Source: an uncultured Oscillospiraceae bacterium (GTDB taxonomy: Bacteria; Bacillota; Clostridia; Oscillospirales; Oscillospiraceae). From it: 64,000 bases of DNA. The position numbers and the translations under genes were made by a program. Shown here one piece after another: positions 1 to 7,582 of this stretch. Location: positions 1 to 64,000 of the forward strand of contig CAKTOB010000002.1 in assembly GCA_934589525.1 (NCBI GenBank), in the 5' to 3' direction. Every line of letters starts with the position of its first letter. Positions within the stretch are counted from its first letter, which is position 1. The notes under the pieces are model-generated. The model ran no database searches. It saw nothing but the letters and a program-made list of their open reading frames with translations, and had not been told where the DNA came from.

Positions 1-99
1 TTTCACACCTTACATTCTCAGCTATATTGCATCGTTTTTCAACTGCTTTTTATTTCAACTCTTGAATGGCATTGACAGTTATTCCCAATTAACAATGGA

Positions 100-800
100 C
101 AATTATTGAGGCGACGGACGTGTCCGTTTTTTGGACTGCGTCGGTTAAAGAACATACCAACCAGCGAAACCGTAGGGAACGGCCTATGTGCCGTTCCGGG
201 AGCATTGCACATATCACCCGTGCGGATGAAAGGAATTACGCAATGTAGCGGCGATGATTCATCGCCAAGCAACGTCACAAATATACCCCCGTGCGGGCAA
301 AACGGAACCACCCCCGACATGTCATCCCGACCGAAATGAAATGGAGTGGAGGGATCTTCCCAAGTTGCAAGCTTTACCTTGCGTAGGTTATTACTGCAAC
401 TTGAGTAGATTCCTCCACTCCGCTTGCGCTACGGTCGGAATGACATACCTGAGGGGTGGTTCCGTTTACCTACACAGGTTATTTTTGCCACGTTCCCTAC
501 GGTTTCGCTGAAGGGTATTACCATTCAACCGCACAAGTTGTATTTGCAACGTGGCGGGCGGCAGATTGCCGCCCCTACGGACACGCTGGTAGGTGGTTCC
601 GTTTTGTCCGCACAGGTTGTATTCGGGGCGTTTCCGGAACGGCACATAGGCCGTTCCCTACGGTTTCGCTGAAGGGTATTACCATTCAGCCGCACGGGTT
701 GTATTCGTCACGTTGCTTGGCGATGAATCATCGCCGCTACATTGCGTGTACCATTTGACGTAACGGGTGTAGCGGCGGCAATCTGCCGCCATATACGTTG
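100..800. repeat. Dispersed intergenic repeat block 1
   Basis: No gene is seen from 1 to about 1000. The stretch is a mosaic of short modules that recur elsewhere in the window. Module A is a hairpin around GGAACGGCCTATGTGCCGTT (about 172-201, inverted at 634-668). Module B is a palindrome around GGCGATGATTCATCGCC (about 239-275, inverted at 712-755). Module C is a GGCGGCAGATTGCCGCC hairpin (about 555-590 and 770-795). Module D carries the phrase TGGAGTGGAGGGATCTTCC (about 319-445). Short open frames here are repeat artefacts. Confidence 0.85.
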
Positions 801-943
801 TACATTTGAATTTGTACCAATCTACGCAAAAAACGTATGTCATTCCGACGGTCGCGTCAGATAATTGGTAAATATGATACGTTTTTTTCTTTAATGGCAT
901 ATCCTAATTTGTAACCCTCATTTTTGAAAATTTTCCAAAAAGA

Positions 944-971
944 TGCAACACTTTCTTCTTTTTTGCGTTAT
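944..971 (+). promoter_or_regulatory. Candidate ECF-type promoter of the sigma operon
   Basis: TGCAAC at 944-949 and CGTTAT at 966-971 are separated by 16 bases. The AAC core in the -35 and CGT in the -10 fit ECF sigma promoters better than the vegetative consensus. It lies 34 bases before the sigma start, so autoregulation is the natural inference. Confidence 0.45.
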
Positions 972-1004
972 GATAGTTGATAAGAAAGAAAGGAGGTGCC
1001 TGAG

Positions 1005-1562
1005 ATGGAGGATGAGCAGATTTTGAATCTGTATTTTTCCCGCTCAGAGCAGGCCATTGGGGAGACCGCCGGAAAATATGGGCCCTATTGTCATTCCATT
1101 GCTTTCCATGTGCTGGAAAATATGGAGGATGCGGAGGAATGTGTCAGCGATACCTGGCTTGCGGCCTGGAATGCCATTCCGCCCAAAAGGCCCTGGCCTC
1201 TTTCCGCGTTTTTGGGCCGGATCACCCGGAATCTATCCATTGACCGATGGCGCAGGAGCCGGGCCGTGAAGCGGGGCGGCTGTCAGATGGAGCTGGCACT
1301 GGAGGAGCTGAAGGACTGCGTCTCCGGGGCCGGGTCGCTGGAAAATGACCTGATCCGCCGGGAGACCCTGGGGGCGGTGAACCGATTTTTGGGAGAGCTC
1401 AACACCGTGGAGCGAAATGTGTTCCTGTGCCGGTACTGGTACCTGGAATCCTCCCGGGAGATTGGGGAACATACCGGCTTTTCCCAGGCCAAGGTGCGCT
1501 CCATGCTGCACCGCATCCGTGGAAGACTGGATACATACCTGGAAAAGGAGGGACTGGGATGA
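1005..1562 (+). CDS. RNA polymerase sigma-70 family (ECF-like) sigma factor
   Basis: Encodes 185 aa with sigma-70 region 2 in the first half (DAEECVSDTWLAAWNAIPP, then the RITRNLSIDRWRR promoter-melting helix) and region 4 near the end (SREIGEHTGFSQAKVRSML helix-turn-helix). It lacks regions 1 and 3, as in ECF factors, and should redirect RNA polymerase to a small regulon. The ATG at 1005 is preferred because AGGAGG (991-996) sits 8 bases upstream; a GTG at 996 overlaps that ribosome site. The stop overlaps the start of the next gene (ATGA), so the two are translationally coupled. The partner membrane protein downstream is probably its anti-sigma factor. The inducing signal is unknown. Confidence 0.9.
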   Translation: MEDEQILNLYFSRSEQAIGETAGKYGPYCHSIAFHVLENMEDAEECVSDTWLAAWNAIPPKRPWPLSAFLGRITRNLSIDRWRRSRAVKRGGCQMELALEELKDCVSGAGSLENDLIRRETLGAVNRFLGELNTVERNVFLCRYWYLESSREIGEHTGFSQAKVRSMLHRIRGRLDTYLEKEGLG

Positions 1563-3310
1563 CGGAACTGGAGTTTTTGGAGCTGCTGAGCGATGTGCAT
1601 GGGGGCTACATCCGTCAGGCGGATGCCTTTCGGCAGGGGCAGCTTCGAATCACGAAAAAGAAGCACCCCATGGTCACCGCCCTGCAAATTTTATCCACCG
1701 CGGCCATGTTCGTGGCGATCCTGGGAGCGGGGTATCTGTGTCTTTGCAGTCAGATGAAAATGGCTGCGCAGAAGCCGGACCGGGAATCCACGGTCATGGC
1801 CACCGGAAGTGAAGCCATGGACACAGGGACGGACTGGCAGCTTGCAGTCCTGGGGGATGAACTGCCGTTTTACGATCTGGAAAATGAGAACAGTGTGACC
1901 CTTTCTCAATTCTGTGAGGACCTGTCCCAGGCCATGGGCCCAGGGGAAGCGCCAAAGCCGGACCGGTATACCTCCCTGGATCTGGACGGCGACGGCCAGA
2001 AGGAGCTGGTGGTGGAGTTCCGGGGAATCGGCGACCTGCCCAGGCTGGTATTGGGCTATTTTGACGGTGAACTGAAGGGTTCTATTTATTATAACCGCCA
2101 GATGGATCAGATCAAGGAGGATGGCACCTTCTATTATTCCGGCGGCATTGGAAACCGGGGCTGGGCAAGGCTTCAGAAATTCGACGGCCATTGGGTCGAG
2201 GAAGAGCTGGAGGGGGACTATTTCAGTTTGCCGGATACGCTGTGGACACAGTGGGTACCTCAGGACACCGAACCGGAGCCGGAGGCAACAGATGATACCG
2301 AGAAAGCTCCATCGGAGCTGCATTTGACATACTGGAAAGATGGAGCGCTCTCTTCCGTTCCGGCGGACCTATTCATTGGTGAGGGCTTCTTCCTGTACGT
2401 TCCTCGGGAAGGGTGGGTACACGAGGTCCTGGATTACCACGGCACGACCGCGGACCGCTGGGTCTGCGGGGAGGAGACCTTGGATGAATTCGGTCTGAAC
2501 AGAATGATCGACACCACAAGCCGGGAGGCCCTGCGGAAATTCTACGATCAGGAGTATCCCACCCGCATGACCGTTTTCTTCCGGCCCGGAACGGACGACC
2601 AGGCCCTCCGGGACTGGATCATGGAGGTGAATCCCCAATGGGACATGACCCAGAACGCCCGGGGTTCCCTGTTTGCGGATACAGCAACGGTGAATTTCTT
2701 CCCCACGGAAACCGGCGTGATTGTCTGTATCCTGGAAACACCGACCTTCGCAACGGAGGGGCTGGGAATTCTTGGGGCAATGTACCAGTCCCTCAGCGGC
2801 TGGTCCCCGGAGACTGCGGGGGCAGCGTCCGATGTCAGTGGCCGGGAGAAAGAGACCTCCTTTACGCTGACCCGCTACATCGATTCCGAGCAGCGGTGGG
2901 AAGAATACCCGGTGCCGGTTCAGCTCTACCGGGCCGAGGGATATTCGACCTATATCCCCAAGGAGGGCTTTGAAAAATCAGAGGGAACCTATGGTGGACG
3001 TCCCGCCCTCCGCTGGGAATATAAGGACAACCGGGACGTCTGGTTTTCGGTGGTGCCGCTGGATACCACAAGCTTCAACGAGGCCATCCAATGGGGCCTT
3101 TCCGCAGGAGGTCCCGGCGATACCCTCATCGAGGACAAAAGCGGCGGCGTTAGCGGCCAGAGTACAGACGGAAGCCTTTTTTGGGCGATCACCTTCCATG
3201 AAAAGGACTTTAAGGGCATTTACGCGGTGATCTGCCATTACCCCGTGGCCCAAACCGACGGCCTGGCCGCTTATGTGAAACTCATGGCCGATGAATTCCA
3301 GGCAGAGTAG
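1559..3310 (+). CDS. Membrane-anchored probable anti-sigma partner with large extracytoplasmic part
   Basis: Encodes 583 aa. A short cytoplasmic head (about residues 1-38) precedes one transmembrane segment (about 40-63, ALQILSTAAMFVAILGAGYL), then about 520 residues that should lie outside the cell. Residues near 138-150 carry DLDGDGQKELVVEF, a calcium-binding-like FG-GAP/VCBS signature. Two related stretches follow, one with FIGEGFFLYVPREGW and one with LYRAEGYSTYIPKEGF, suggesting an internal duplication. The head is too short for a standard zinc anti-sigma domain and no such motif is visible. The role as anti-sigma factor is inferred only from the 4-base overlap with the sigma gene and from topology. 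Confidence 0.7.
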   Translation: MTELEFLELLSDVHGGYIRQADAFRQGQLRITKKKHPMVTALQILSTAAMFVAILGAGYLCLCSQMKMAAQKPDRESTVMATGSEAMDTGTDWQLAVLGDELPFYDLENENSVTLSQFCEDLSQAMGPGEAPKPDRYTSLDLDGDGQKELVVEFRGIGDLPRLVLGYFDGELKGSIYYNRQMDQIKEDGTFYYSGGIGNRGWARLQKFDGHWVEEELEGDYFSLPDTLWTQWVPQDTEPEPEATDDTEKAPSELHLTYWKDGALSSVPADLFIGEGFFLYVPREGWVHEVLDYHGTTADRWVCGEETLDEFGLNRMIDTTSREALRKFYDQEYPTRMTVFFRPGTDDQALRDWIMEVNPQWDMTQNARGSLFADTATVNFFPTETGVIVCILETPTFATEGLGILGAMYQSLSGWSPETAGAASDVSGREKETSFTLTRYIDSEQRWEEYPVPVQLYRAEGYSTYIPKEGFEKSEGTYGGRPALRWEYKDNRDVWFSVVPLDTTSFNEAIQWGLSAGGPGDTLIEDKSGGVSGQSTDGSLFWAITFHEKDFKGIYAVICHYPVAQTDGLAAYVKLMADEFQAE

Positions 3311-3354
3311 GGGCTGCTCCGCAGGAGAAAAAGGGACTGCCCGATATACGGTAC

Positions 3355-3435
3355 ACCCAATGTAGCGGCAATGATTCATCGACATACAACGCCGCAAATA
3401 CAACCTGTGCGGATAAGCAAAACCGCACAGGTTGT
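3355..3435. repeat. Dispersed repeat block 2 (module B copy)
   Basis: A single short copy of the module B palindrome (AATGTAGCGGCAATGATTCA onward) followed by the linker that names the family (GCAAATACAACCTGTGCGG). It lies directly after the anti-sigma-like gene. Confidence 0.75.
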
Positions 3436-3440
3436 TTTTG

Positions 3441-3660
3441 TTACATTGCCAGCCCCTCGGCTGAGCTGTCCAGATATGCCCGCAGCTCTTTCAGCCATCC
3501 GGGAACAATGCTTCCCACCGTCCACAGCTCTCCGTTCCGATACTCCGCCACCAGCTGGAAGCCGTTGTCGTTGTCATAGGACTCCGCTTCATCACAGTAG
3601 GGCAGCACCTTTGCCACCGCCTCCCAGCGACCGTCAAAACGGCGTTCCACATCCTGAGGG
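3441..3660 (-). pseudogene. 3' fragment of a zeta-toxin-like kinase gene
   Basis: The minus strand reads DVERRFDGRWEAVAKVLPY and continues to GWLKELRAYLDSS, nearly identical to the C-terminal 65 residues of the complete zeta-like protein at 9450-10019. The Walker A half is missing because the homology stops at about 3660, where Maff2 sequence begins. It cannot be active. Confidence 0.85.
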
Positions 3661-3769
3661 GCAATTATGGCATTTTTCAGCTCTGCAATTACGGCTCTCG
3701 GTGCCGGGCTGGGCATCTGGAGAGCAATCAACCTGCTGGAAGGCTCCGGCAACGATAACCCCGGTGCCA
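3466..3769. repeat. Composite 304-bp direct repeat, copy 1 (zeta 3' end plus Maff2 5' end)
   Basis: This unit joins the last about 195 bases of a zeta-toxin gene (minus strand) to the first about 103 bases of a Maff2-like gene (plus strand). An equal-length copy, with few mismatches, lies at 6642-6945. The copies flank a 2.9-kb segment with HTH, Lrp and MATE genes. Confidence 0.85.
3667..3769 (+). pseudogene. 5' fragment of a Maff2-family conjugative-element gene
   Basis: Reads MAFFSSAITALGAGLGIWRA and on to NLLEGSGNDNPGA, which matches the N-terminus of the small Maff2 membrane proteins found in the transfer region of clostridial integrative conjugative elements. It breaks off after about 34 residues at GGTGCCA, where another gene starts. 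This is debris of a transfer module. Confidence 0.75.
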
Positions 3770-3964
3770 AAAATCAAAGAATATCGTGAGCGGGCAGGAT
3801 ATAAACAAAGCGAACTGGCAGAGCTTGTTGGTGCAAGACGAGAAACAATCGTTCACCTTGAAAATGGCAGATATAATCCGTCCCTTAAATTGGCTATGGA
3901 TATTGCAAAAGTATTCCATGTGACTGTTGAGGACTTGTTTGAATTTGTTGATGAAGAAAAATGA
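3764..3964 (+). CDS. Small XRE-type helix-turn-helix regulator
   Basis: Encodes about 66 aa, KIKEYRERAGYKQSELAELV then RRETIVHLENGRYNPSLKLA, a full XRE/Cro HTH of the kind often found as 65-70 aa single-domain proteins. The native ATG seems lost: the gene is joined to the Maff2 fragment, and the only plausible start is GTG at 3764 inside that fragment (VPKIKEY). No good ribosome site is seen, so it may be silent. Its domain is otherwise complete. It probably once regulated a mobile element. Confidence 0.6.
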   Translation: MPKIKEYRERAGYKQSELAELVGARRETIVHLENGRYNPSLKLAMDIAKVFHVTVEDLFEFVDEEK

Positions 3965-3970
3965 GCAGAC

Positions 3971-4048
3971 CCGCGGTTGAAAGTCGGGGCCTATCGGCAA
4001 GGGAACAGCTGGATATTCACCCAGGACAACGGCACCATGATGAGCTAA
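3971..4048 (+). pseudogene. Fragment of a tyrosine recombinase (integrase)
   Basis: Reads LKVGAYRQGNSWIFTQDNG followed by TMMS and a stop. WIFTQDNG is typical of the segment before the active-site box of phage and ICE integrases. Only about 25 residues remain, without catalytic residues. The call rests on this short match. Confidence 0.5.
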
Positions 4049-4053
4049 CACAT

Positions 4054-4372
4054 GCCGGAAAACGCAAGGTGATTGAAAAACGATCTGTATCTTTCTCCAT
4101 CTGACACGCTCCGTTCATTTTCTGCATCATCATTTCGATGTTGGCCAATCCGATGTGGGTACTGTCCTCTTCGGATATTTTACGGATGATTTTGTTTTGA
4201 ACCGTAATGCAGAAATCATTCTGCTCAGAAGCAATTTTGATCAGTACCCGATGGTCTTTGCTGGCATATTTCATCAGGTTGGAAGAGATGTTGTCCATGG
4301 TACGTTTAATGTACGGCGAATAGACGGAAATACGAATGTCTGTCCAATCTGGTTCAACATGATATTTAAATT
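4054..4372 (-). pseudogene. C-terminal fragment of a sensor histidine kinase
   Basis: The minus strand reads EPDWTDIRISVYSPYIKRTM, then DNISSNLMKYAS (N box) and HIGLANIEMMM (G2-like box) and FSITLRFP, the end of a HATPase_c domain. A stop lies just before it near 4372 and no HisKA domain or sensor remains. It is a truncated leftover; on the plus strand just right of it (4374-4467) a 28-codon membrane-helix-like tail ends in a stop, perhaps the end of another broken gene. Confidence 0.65.
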
Positions 4373-4491
4373 ACAGCGAAAACAGTATTGCTTCTGATTG
4401 ATTTTGCCGTTATCGTTACTGGCCTTGCTGTCGTGTTTCTATTTCTATGGGTGCTGAATAAATCGTAAAATCGCAGTACCCCGCTGTTTTT

Positions 4492-4950
4492 TTACAGCCG
4501 CAGTCCCTTTATGTCCTTGATGCGGGACAGGATCATATTACAGCTACAGCTGGTCACACCCGGCAAGGTGTCTATAACCCTATGCAGGAAGACCTCCATT
4601 TCTTCGGCGGAAGCGGCGACGGCGTGAACGTGCAGCTTGTCCTTTCCCGTTACACGGTAGATCTGTGTGACGGTATCGTTCTGACGCAGGAGCTGCGTGA
4701 CCTCAGCCAGACACCCCGGCGTTGTTTCAATTTCAAAATAGCAGGAAACCGCCCCGCTGATCTTCTGGGGGTTGATCACGGTGGTGTATTCCTCAATGAT
4801 CCCCTTCTGCTCCAGAGCCTGTATTCTGGCTTTTACTGCGACTCTTGAAATGCCGACTTTTTCGCCAATGTCAGAATAGGAGATGCGGGCATTTTTAATC
4901 AGCAGCTCCACGATCATCTGATCCAATTTATCCAGTCCATTTAAGTACAT
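4492..4950 (-). CDS. Lrp/AsnC-family transcriptional regulator
   Basis: Encodes 152 aa. The N-terminal HTH (LDKLDQMIVELLIKNARISY, then DIGEKVGISRVAVKARIQAL) is followed by a RAM/ligand-binding half (YFEIETTPGCLAEVTQLLRQ). The start at 4950 has GGAGG 8 bases upstream; a start 42 bases earlier is less likely. It is divergent from the MATE gene across a 140-bp gap holding a strong promoter, so control of that transporter is a reasonable inference. The effector is unknown. Confidence 0.9.
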   Translation of the reverse strand: MYLNGLDKLDQMIVELLIKNARISYSDIGEKVGISRVAVKARIQALEQKGIIEEYTTVINPQKISGAVSCYFEIETTPGCLAEVTQLLRQNDTVTQIYRVTGKDKLHVHAVAASAEEMEVFLHRVIDTLPGVTSCSCNMILSRIKDIKGLRL

Positions 4951-5018
4951 CCCGTTTCCTCCGTAAGTCAGCGTTCCCACTGATGATACCACCGCTCCTT
5001 CGAAAAGTAAATACTCTA

Positions 5019-5047
5019 TTGACAGTGGGGGCGAAAAGCACTACAAT
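5019..5047 (+). promoter_or_regulatory. Sigma-A promoter of the MATE gene
   Basis: TTGACA (5019-5024), 17 bases, TACAAT (5042-5047). Just downstream, AAAACGTAGTTTT (about 5055-5067) is an inverted repeat at the expected transcription start and could be an operator for the divergent Lrp-type regulator. Confidence 0.8.
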
Positions 5048-5090
5048 ACTTACAAAACGTAGTTTTAATCTTACGATACGGAGGTGCGCC

Positions 5091-6428
5091 ATGAACCGTG
5101 ATTTGACGAAGGGGCCTGTTACCAGGTCCATGCTCCTGTTTGCCATCCCCATGATCCTGGGGGATCTGCTGCAGCAGTGCTATAACATTGCCGACACGCT
5201 GATCGTGGGGCAATTCCTGGGCCGGAACGCCCTTGCGGCAGTTGGCTCTGCCTTTACGCTGATGACCTTCCTGACCTCCATTATTCTTGGCCTGTGTATG
5301 GGCAGCGGTGCACTGTTCTCCATGCGCTTTGGCCAGCGGGATGAGAAGGCCCTTTGCGAGAATCTCTGCGCATCCTTTTTCTTTATTGCCTTTGTGACCC
5401 TGCTTCTAAACATCCTGTCCTATGCCTGCCTGGATGGGCTGCGGGTATTTCTCCGGGTCCCTGCCGAGGTCTGGGGGGATATGGGTGGATACCTGTTTGT
5501 GATTTTCATGGGCATTCCCGCTGTTTTTCTGTACAATTACTTTGCTTCTTTCCTGCGGGCCATCGGCAATTCCGCGATTCCCCTGGCCTTTTTGGCTATT
5601 TCCGCTCTGCTGAATATTGTCCTGGATCTCTGGTTTGTGATCGGGCTGGATCGGGGCGTTGCCGGAGCCGCAGAGGCAACGGTGATCGCCCAGTACCTTT
5701 CGGGCATCGGCATTGCCGCCTACACGCTTATGCGTTTCCCTCAGGCGCACTCCGTGTGGAAGGTCCGCCTCCTGCGGCGAGACCGCATCCGTGAGATTGT
5801 CTCCTTCTCCACACTGACCTGTGTGCAGCAATCGGTTATGAACCTTGGTATCCTTATGGTCCAGGGCCTTGTCAACAGCTTCGGCTCCGTGGTGATGGCA
5901 GCCTTTGCCGCCGCTGTGAAAATCGACGCCTTTGCCTATATGCCGGTGCAGGACTTCGGCAACGCCTTTTCCACGTACATCGCCCAGAACTATGGGGCCA
6001 AAGAGCGGGGGCGCATCCGTGCCGGGCTAAAAAGTGCTGTGTGCATTTCTACGGCCTTCTGCATCGTCATATCTGCGCTGGTTTTCGCATTTGCCAGACC
6101 CCTTATGGCACTGTTTGTGGATGCCGGAGAAGCAGAGGTCATTCTGGAAGGTGTGCGGTATCTTCGCATTGAGGGGGCGTTTTACTGCGGCATCGGATGC
6201 CTGTTCCTGCTCTATGGACTCTACCGTGCCTTGGGAAAGCCGGGCATGAGCGTCGTCCTGACCGTCATCTCCCTGGGGACCCGTGTCGCCCTGGCCTATC
6301 TGCTGTCCGCAATCCCCACTGTGGGCGTCACCGGCATCTGGTGGTCGGTTCCGATTGGCTGGGGCCTGGCGGATCTGGTCGGTTTTCTCTATTACAAGAC
6401 CAAAAAGAAAGAGCTGCTTGAGCTGTAG
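5091..6428 (+). CDS. MATE-family multidrug/cation efflux transporter
   Basis: Encodes 445 aa with about twelve hydrophobic segments in two related halves, the usual size for MATE proteins. The N-terminal phrase TKGPVTRSMLLFAIPMILGD and the DTLIVGQFLGRNALAAVGSA helix are typical of clostridial DinF/NorM-like members. It should export cationic drugs or metabolites in exchange for Na+ or H+. The ATG at 5091 follows GGAGG by 7 bases. The flanking 304-bp repeats mean the gene could be duplicated or lost by recombination. Confidence 0.92.
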   Translation: MNRDLTKGPVTRSMLLFAIPMILGDLLQQCYNIADTLIVGQFLGRNALAAVGSAFTLMTFLTSIILGLCMGSGALFSMRFGQRDEKALCENLCASFFFIAFVTLLLNILSYACLDGLRVFLRVPAEVWGDMGGYLFVIFMGIPAVFLYNYFASFLRAIGNSAIPLAFLAISALLNIVLDLWFVIGLDRGVAGAAEATVIAQYLSGIGIAAYTLMRFPQAHSVWKVRLLRRDRIREIVSFSTLTCVQQSVMNLGILMVQGLVNSFGSVVMAAFAAAVKIDAFAYMPVQDFGNAFSTYIAQNYGAKERGRIRAGLKSAVCISTAFCIVISALVFAFARPLMALFVDAGEAEVILEGVRYLRIEGAFYCGIGCLFLLYGLYRALGKPGMSVVLTVISLGTRVALAYLLSAIPTVGVTGIWWSVPIGWGLADLVGFLYYKTKKKELLEL

Positions 6429-6528
6429 CATGGGGGAGCGTCTGGATACCTACAGCCGGGAAAGCGTAAAAGCAGAGCTTTTCGACCTTGTGACAGAATG
6501 TCGCGGGGGCGCTTATACCTATGAACGC

Positions 6529-6555
6529 AAAAAGCGGGCCACCGAAGTGACCCGC
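6529..6555 (-). terminator. Rho-independent terminator, minus strand
   Basis: On the minus strand a GCGGGTCAC-TTCG-GTGGCCCGC hairpin is followed by TTTTTG. It lies downstream of the zeta fragment at 6629 and is probably inherited from that lost operon. The gap 6429-6641 shows nothing else convincing; a 56-codon frame at 6430-6600 overlaps this hairpin. Confidence 0.75.
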
Positions 6556-6628
6556 CTGCGCTCCGAGAATTGGGTGGGGCGACACTCCCACATCTCCTAA
6601 CAAGGGCGACGGCTGCCCGTTCCGTCCT

Positions 6629-6833
6629 CTAATTCTCATTGCTGTCCAGATATGCCCGCAGCTCTTTCAGCCAGCCGGGAACAAAGCTTCCCACCGTCCG
6701 CAGCTCTCCGTTCCGATACTCCGCCACCAGCTGGAAGCCGTTGTCGTTGTCATAGAACTCCGCTTCATCACAGTAGGGCAGCACCTTTGCCACAGCCTCC
6801 CAGCGGCCCGCAAAGCGGCGTTCCACATCCTGG
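6629..6833 (-). pseudogene. 3' fragment of a zeta-toxin-like kinase gene (second copy)
   Basis: Reads DVERRFAGRWEAVAKVLPYC through GWLKELRAYLDSNEN. It equals the end of the complete protein at 9450-10019 except for a few changes. The nucleotide-binding half is absent. Confidence 0.85.
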
Positions 6834-6945
6834 GTGGGAATTATGGCATTTTTCAGCTCTGCAATTACGGCTCTCGGTGCCGGGCTGGGCATCTGGAGAG
6901 CAATCAACCTGCTGGAAGGCTCCGGCAACGATAACCCCGGTGCCA
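6642..6945. repeat. Composite 304-bp direct repeat, copy 2
   Basis: Second copy of the zeta 3' end/Maff2 5' end unit found at 3466-3769. It has the same length and ends at the same base (after GGTGCCA), then enters a different gene. Confidence 0.85.
6843..6945 (+). pseudogene. 5' fragment of a Maff2-family gene (second copy)
   Basis: Same 34 N-terminal residues as at 3667-3769, again ending at GGTGCCA. This shows the fused junction was duplicated after it formed, rather than arising twice. Confidence 0.75.
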
Positions 6946-7185
6946 ATGCTCATGTGCGGTAAAGTAACACACAAGAATTTGATTGACAGCATCCACGAAC
7001 CAGATGGAAGCTATAACGAGGACTACTGTAAATGGTGCTATACTGATGGAAAATTTGCTTATCAGTCTAAGGAATCTTTGCTGGATTATCTGGTTGCGAA
7101 TATGCCCAACCCGGATAACGCAGATGAAGAAACCAGACGCAATCAGTTTGATTTGTATCTTTCGCAGTTAAAGCATTGGAAATAA
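6946..7185 (+). pseudogene. Zinc-ribbon-family protein missing its N-terminus
   Basis: A frame of 79 codons reads DGSYNEDYCKWCYTDGKFAY followed by an acidic helical tail ending LSQLKHWK. EDYCKWCYTDGKF matches the second metal-binding knuckle of the putative zinc ribbon family (PF12674). The first CxxC knuckle, normally at the start, is gone; the coding part is instead joined to the Maff2 fragment. Two ATGs (6946, 6952) could start a short product, but zinc binding would be incomplete. Confidence 0.6.
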
Positions 7186-7469
7186 CTTTATCTTCATAGA
7201 TTTTAACGCATGGCAAAGCCAGCCGAGCCGGTCAACGGCGGCTGCGCCCACCGTTGACAGCCCCCGTCTGTCCTTGCTGGTGGGCAATCAAGGGGCGACA
7301 GCAGCCTACAGCCAAGAGGGCTTGCAGGCTGCTTCCCAGGACTACGTCAGCCCGCCCGATGTTGCCGGAAACGGCATCATGGGTTGTGTGGATATTCCCA
7401 AAGCAGTCCCAGCGCAAAGCCAAACCCCAAAAACCAAAAGAACAGGAGATTTGAAATGTGATAAACCTG
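7186..7469. other. Non-coding remnant stretch
   Basis: No convincing gene on either strand. The GC-rich text and broken frames look like decayed transfer-region sequence, but nothing can be recognised. Confidence 0.5.
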
Positions 7470-7545
7470 CGTATTGTCGCAAATTCCTACAGCTGTAAAT
7501 CTTCGTATTGTCTAAACTTTTTGCAATTCTAATATTGCGTATTGT
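7470..7545 (+). promoter_or_regulatory. Three CGTATTGT repeats at 34-base intervals
   Basis: CGTATTGT occurs at 7470-7477, 7504-7511 and 7538-7545, with exactly 34 bases between starts. The last copy overlaps the -35 of the promoter. The spacing, about three helical turns, places the boxes on one DNA face and suggests a repeated operator for the ATPase gene that follows. Confidence 0.6.
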
Positions 7546-7563
7546 AGAAACCTGTGTTAGAAT
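7535..7563 (+). promoter_or_regulatory. Promoter of the DUF4143 ATPase gene
   Basis: TTGCGT (7535-7540), 17 bases, TAGAAT (7558-7563). It lies 20 bases before the ATG at 7583, leaving a short leader with GAGGTG as the ribosome site. Confidence 0.65.
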
Positions 7564-7582
7564 ACTCGTAGAGGTGAACAGT

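Noticed and set aside
100..900. Several short frames in the left repeat block
   Set aside because: They translate the dispersed repeat modules and recur at other blocks in different frames.
6430..6600. 56-codon frame after the MATE gene
   Set aside because: It spans a perfect minus-strand terminator hairpin, has no ribosome site and matches nothing recognised.
7186..7469. Possible C-terminal tail of a conjugative-element protein
   Set aside because: Composition suggests decayed mobile DNA but no residue pattern allows a family call.
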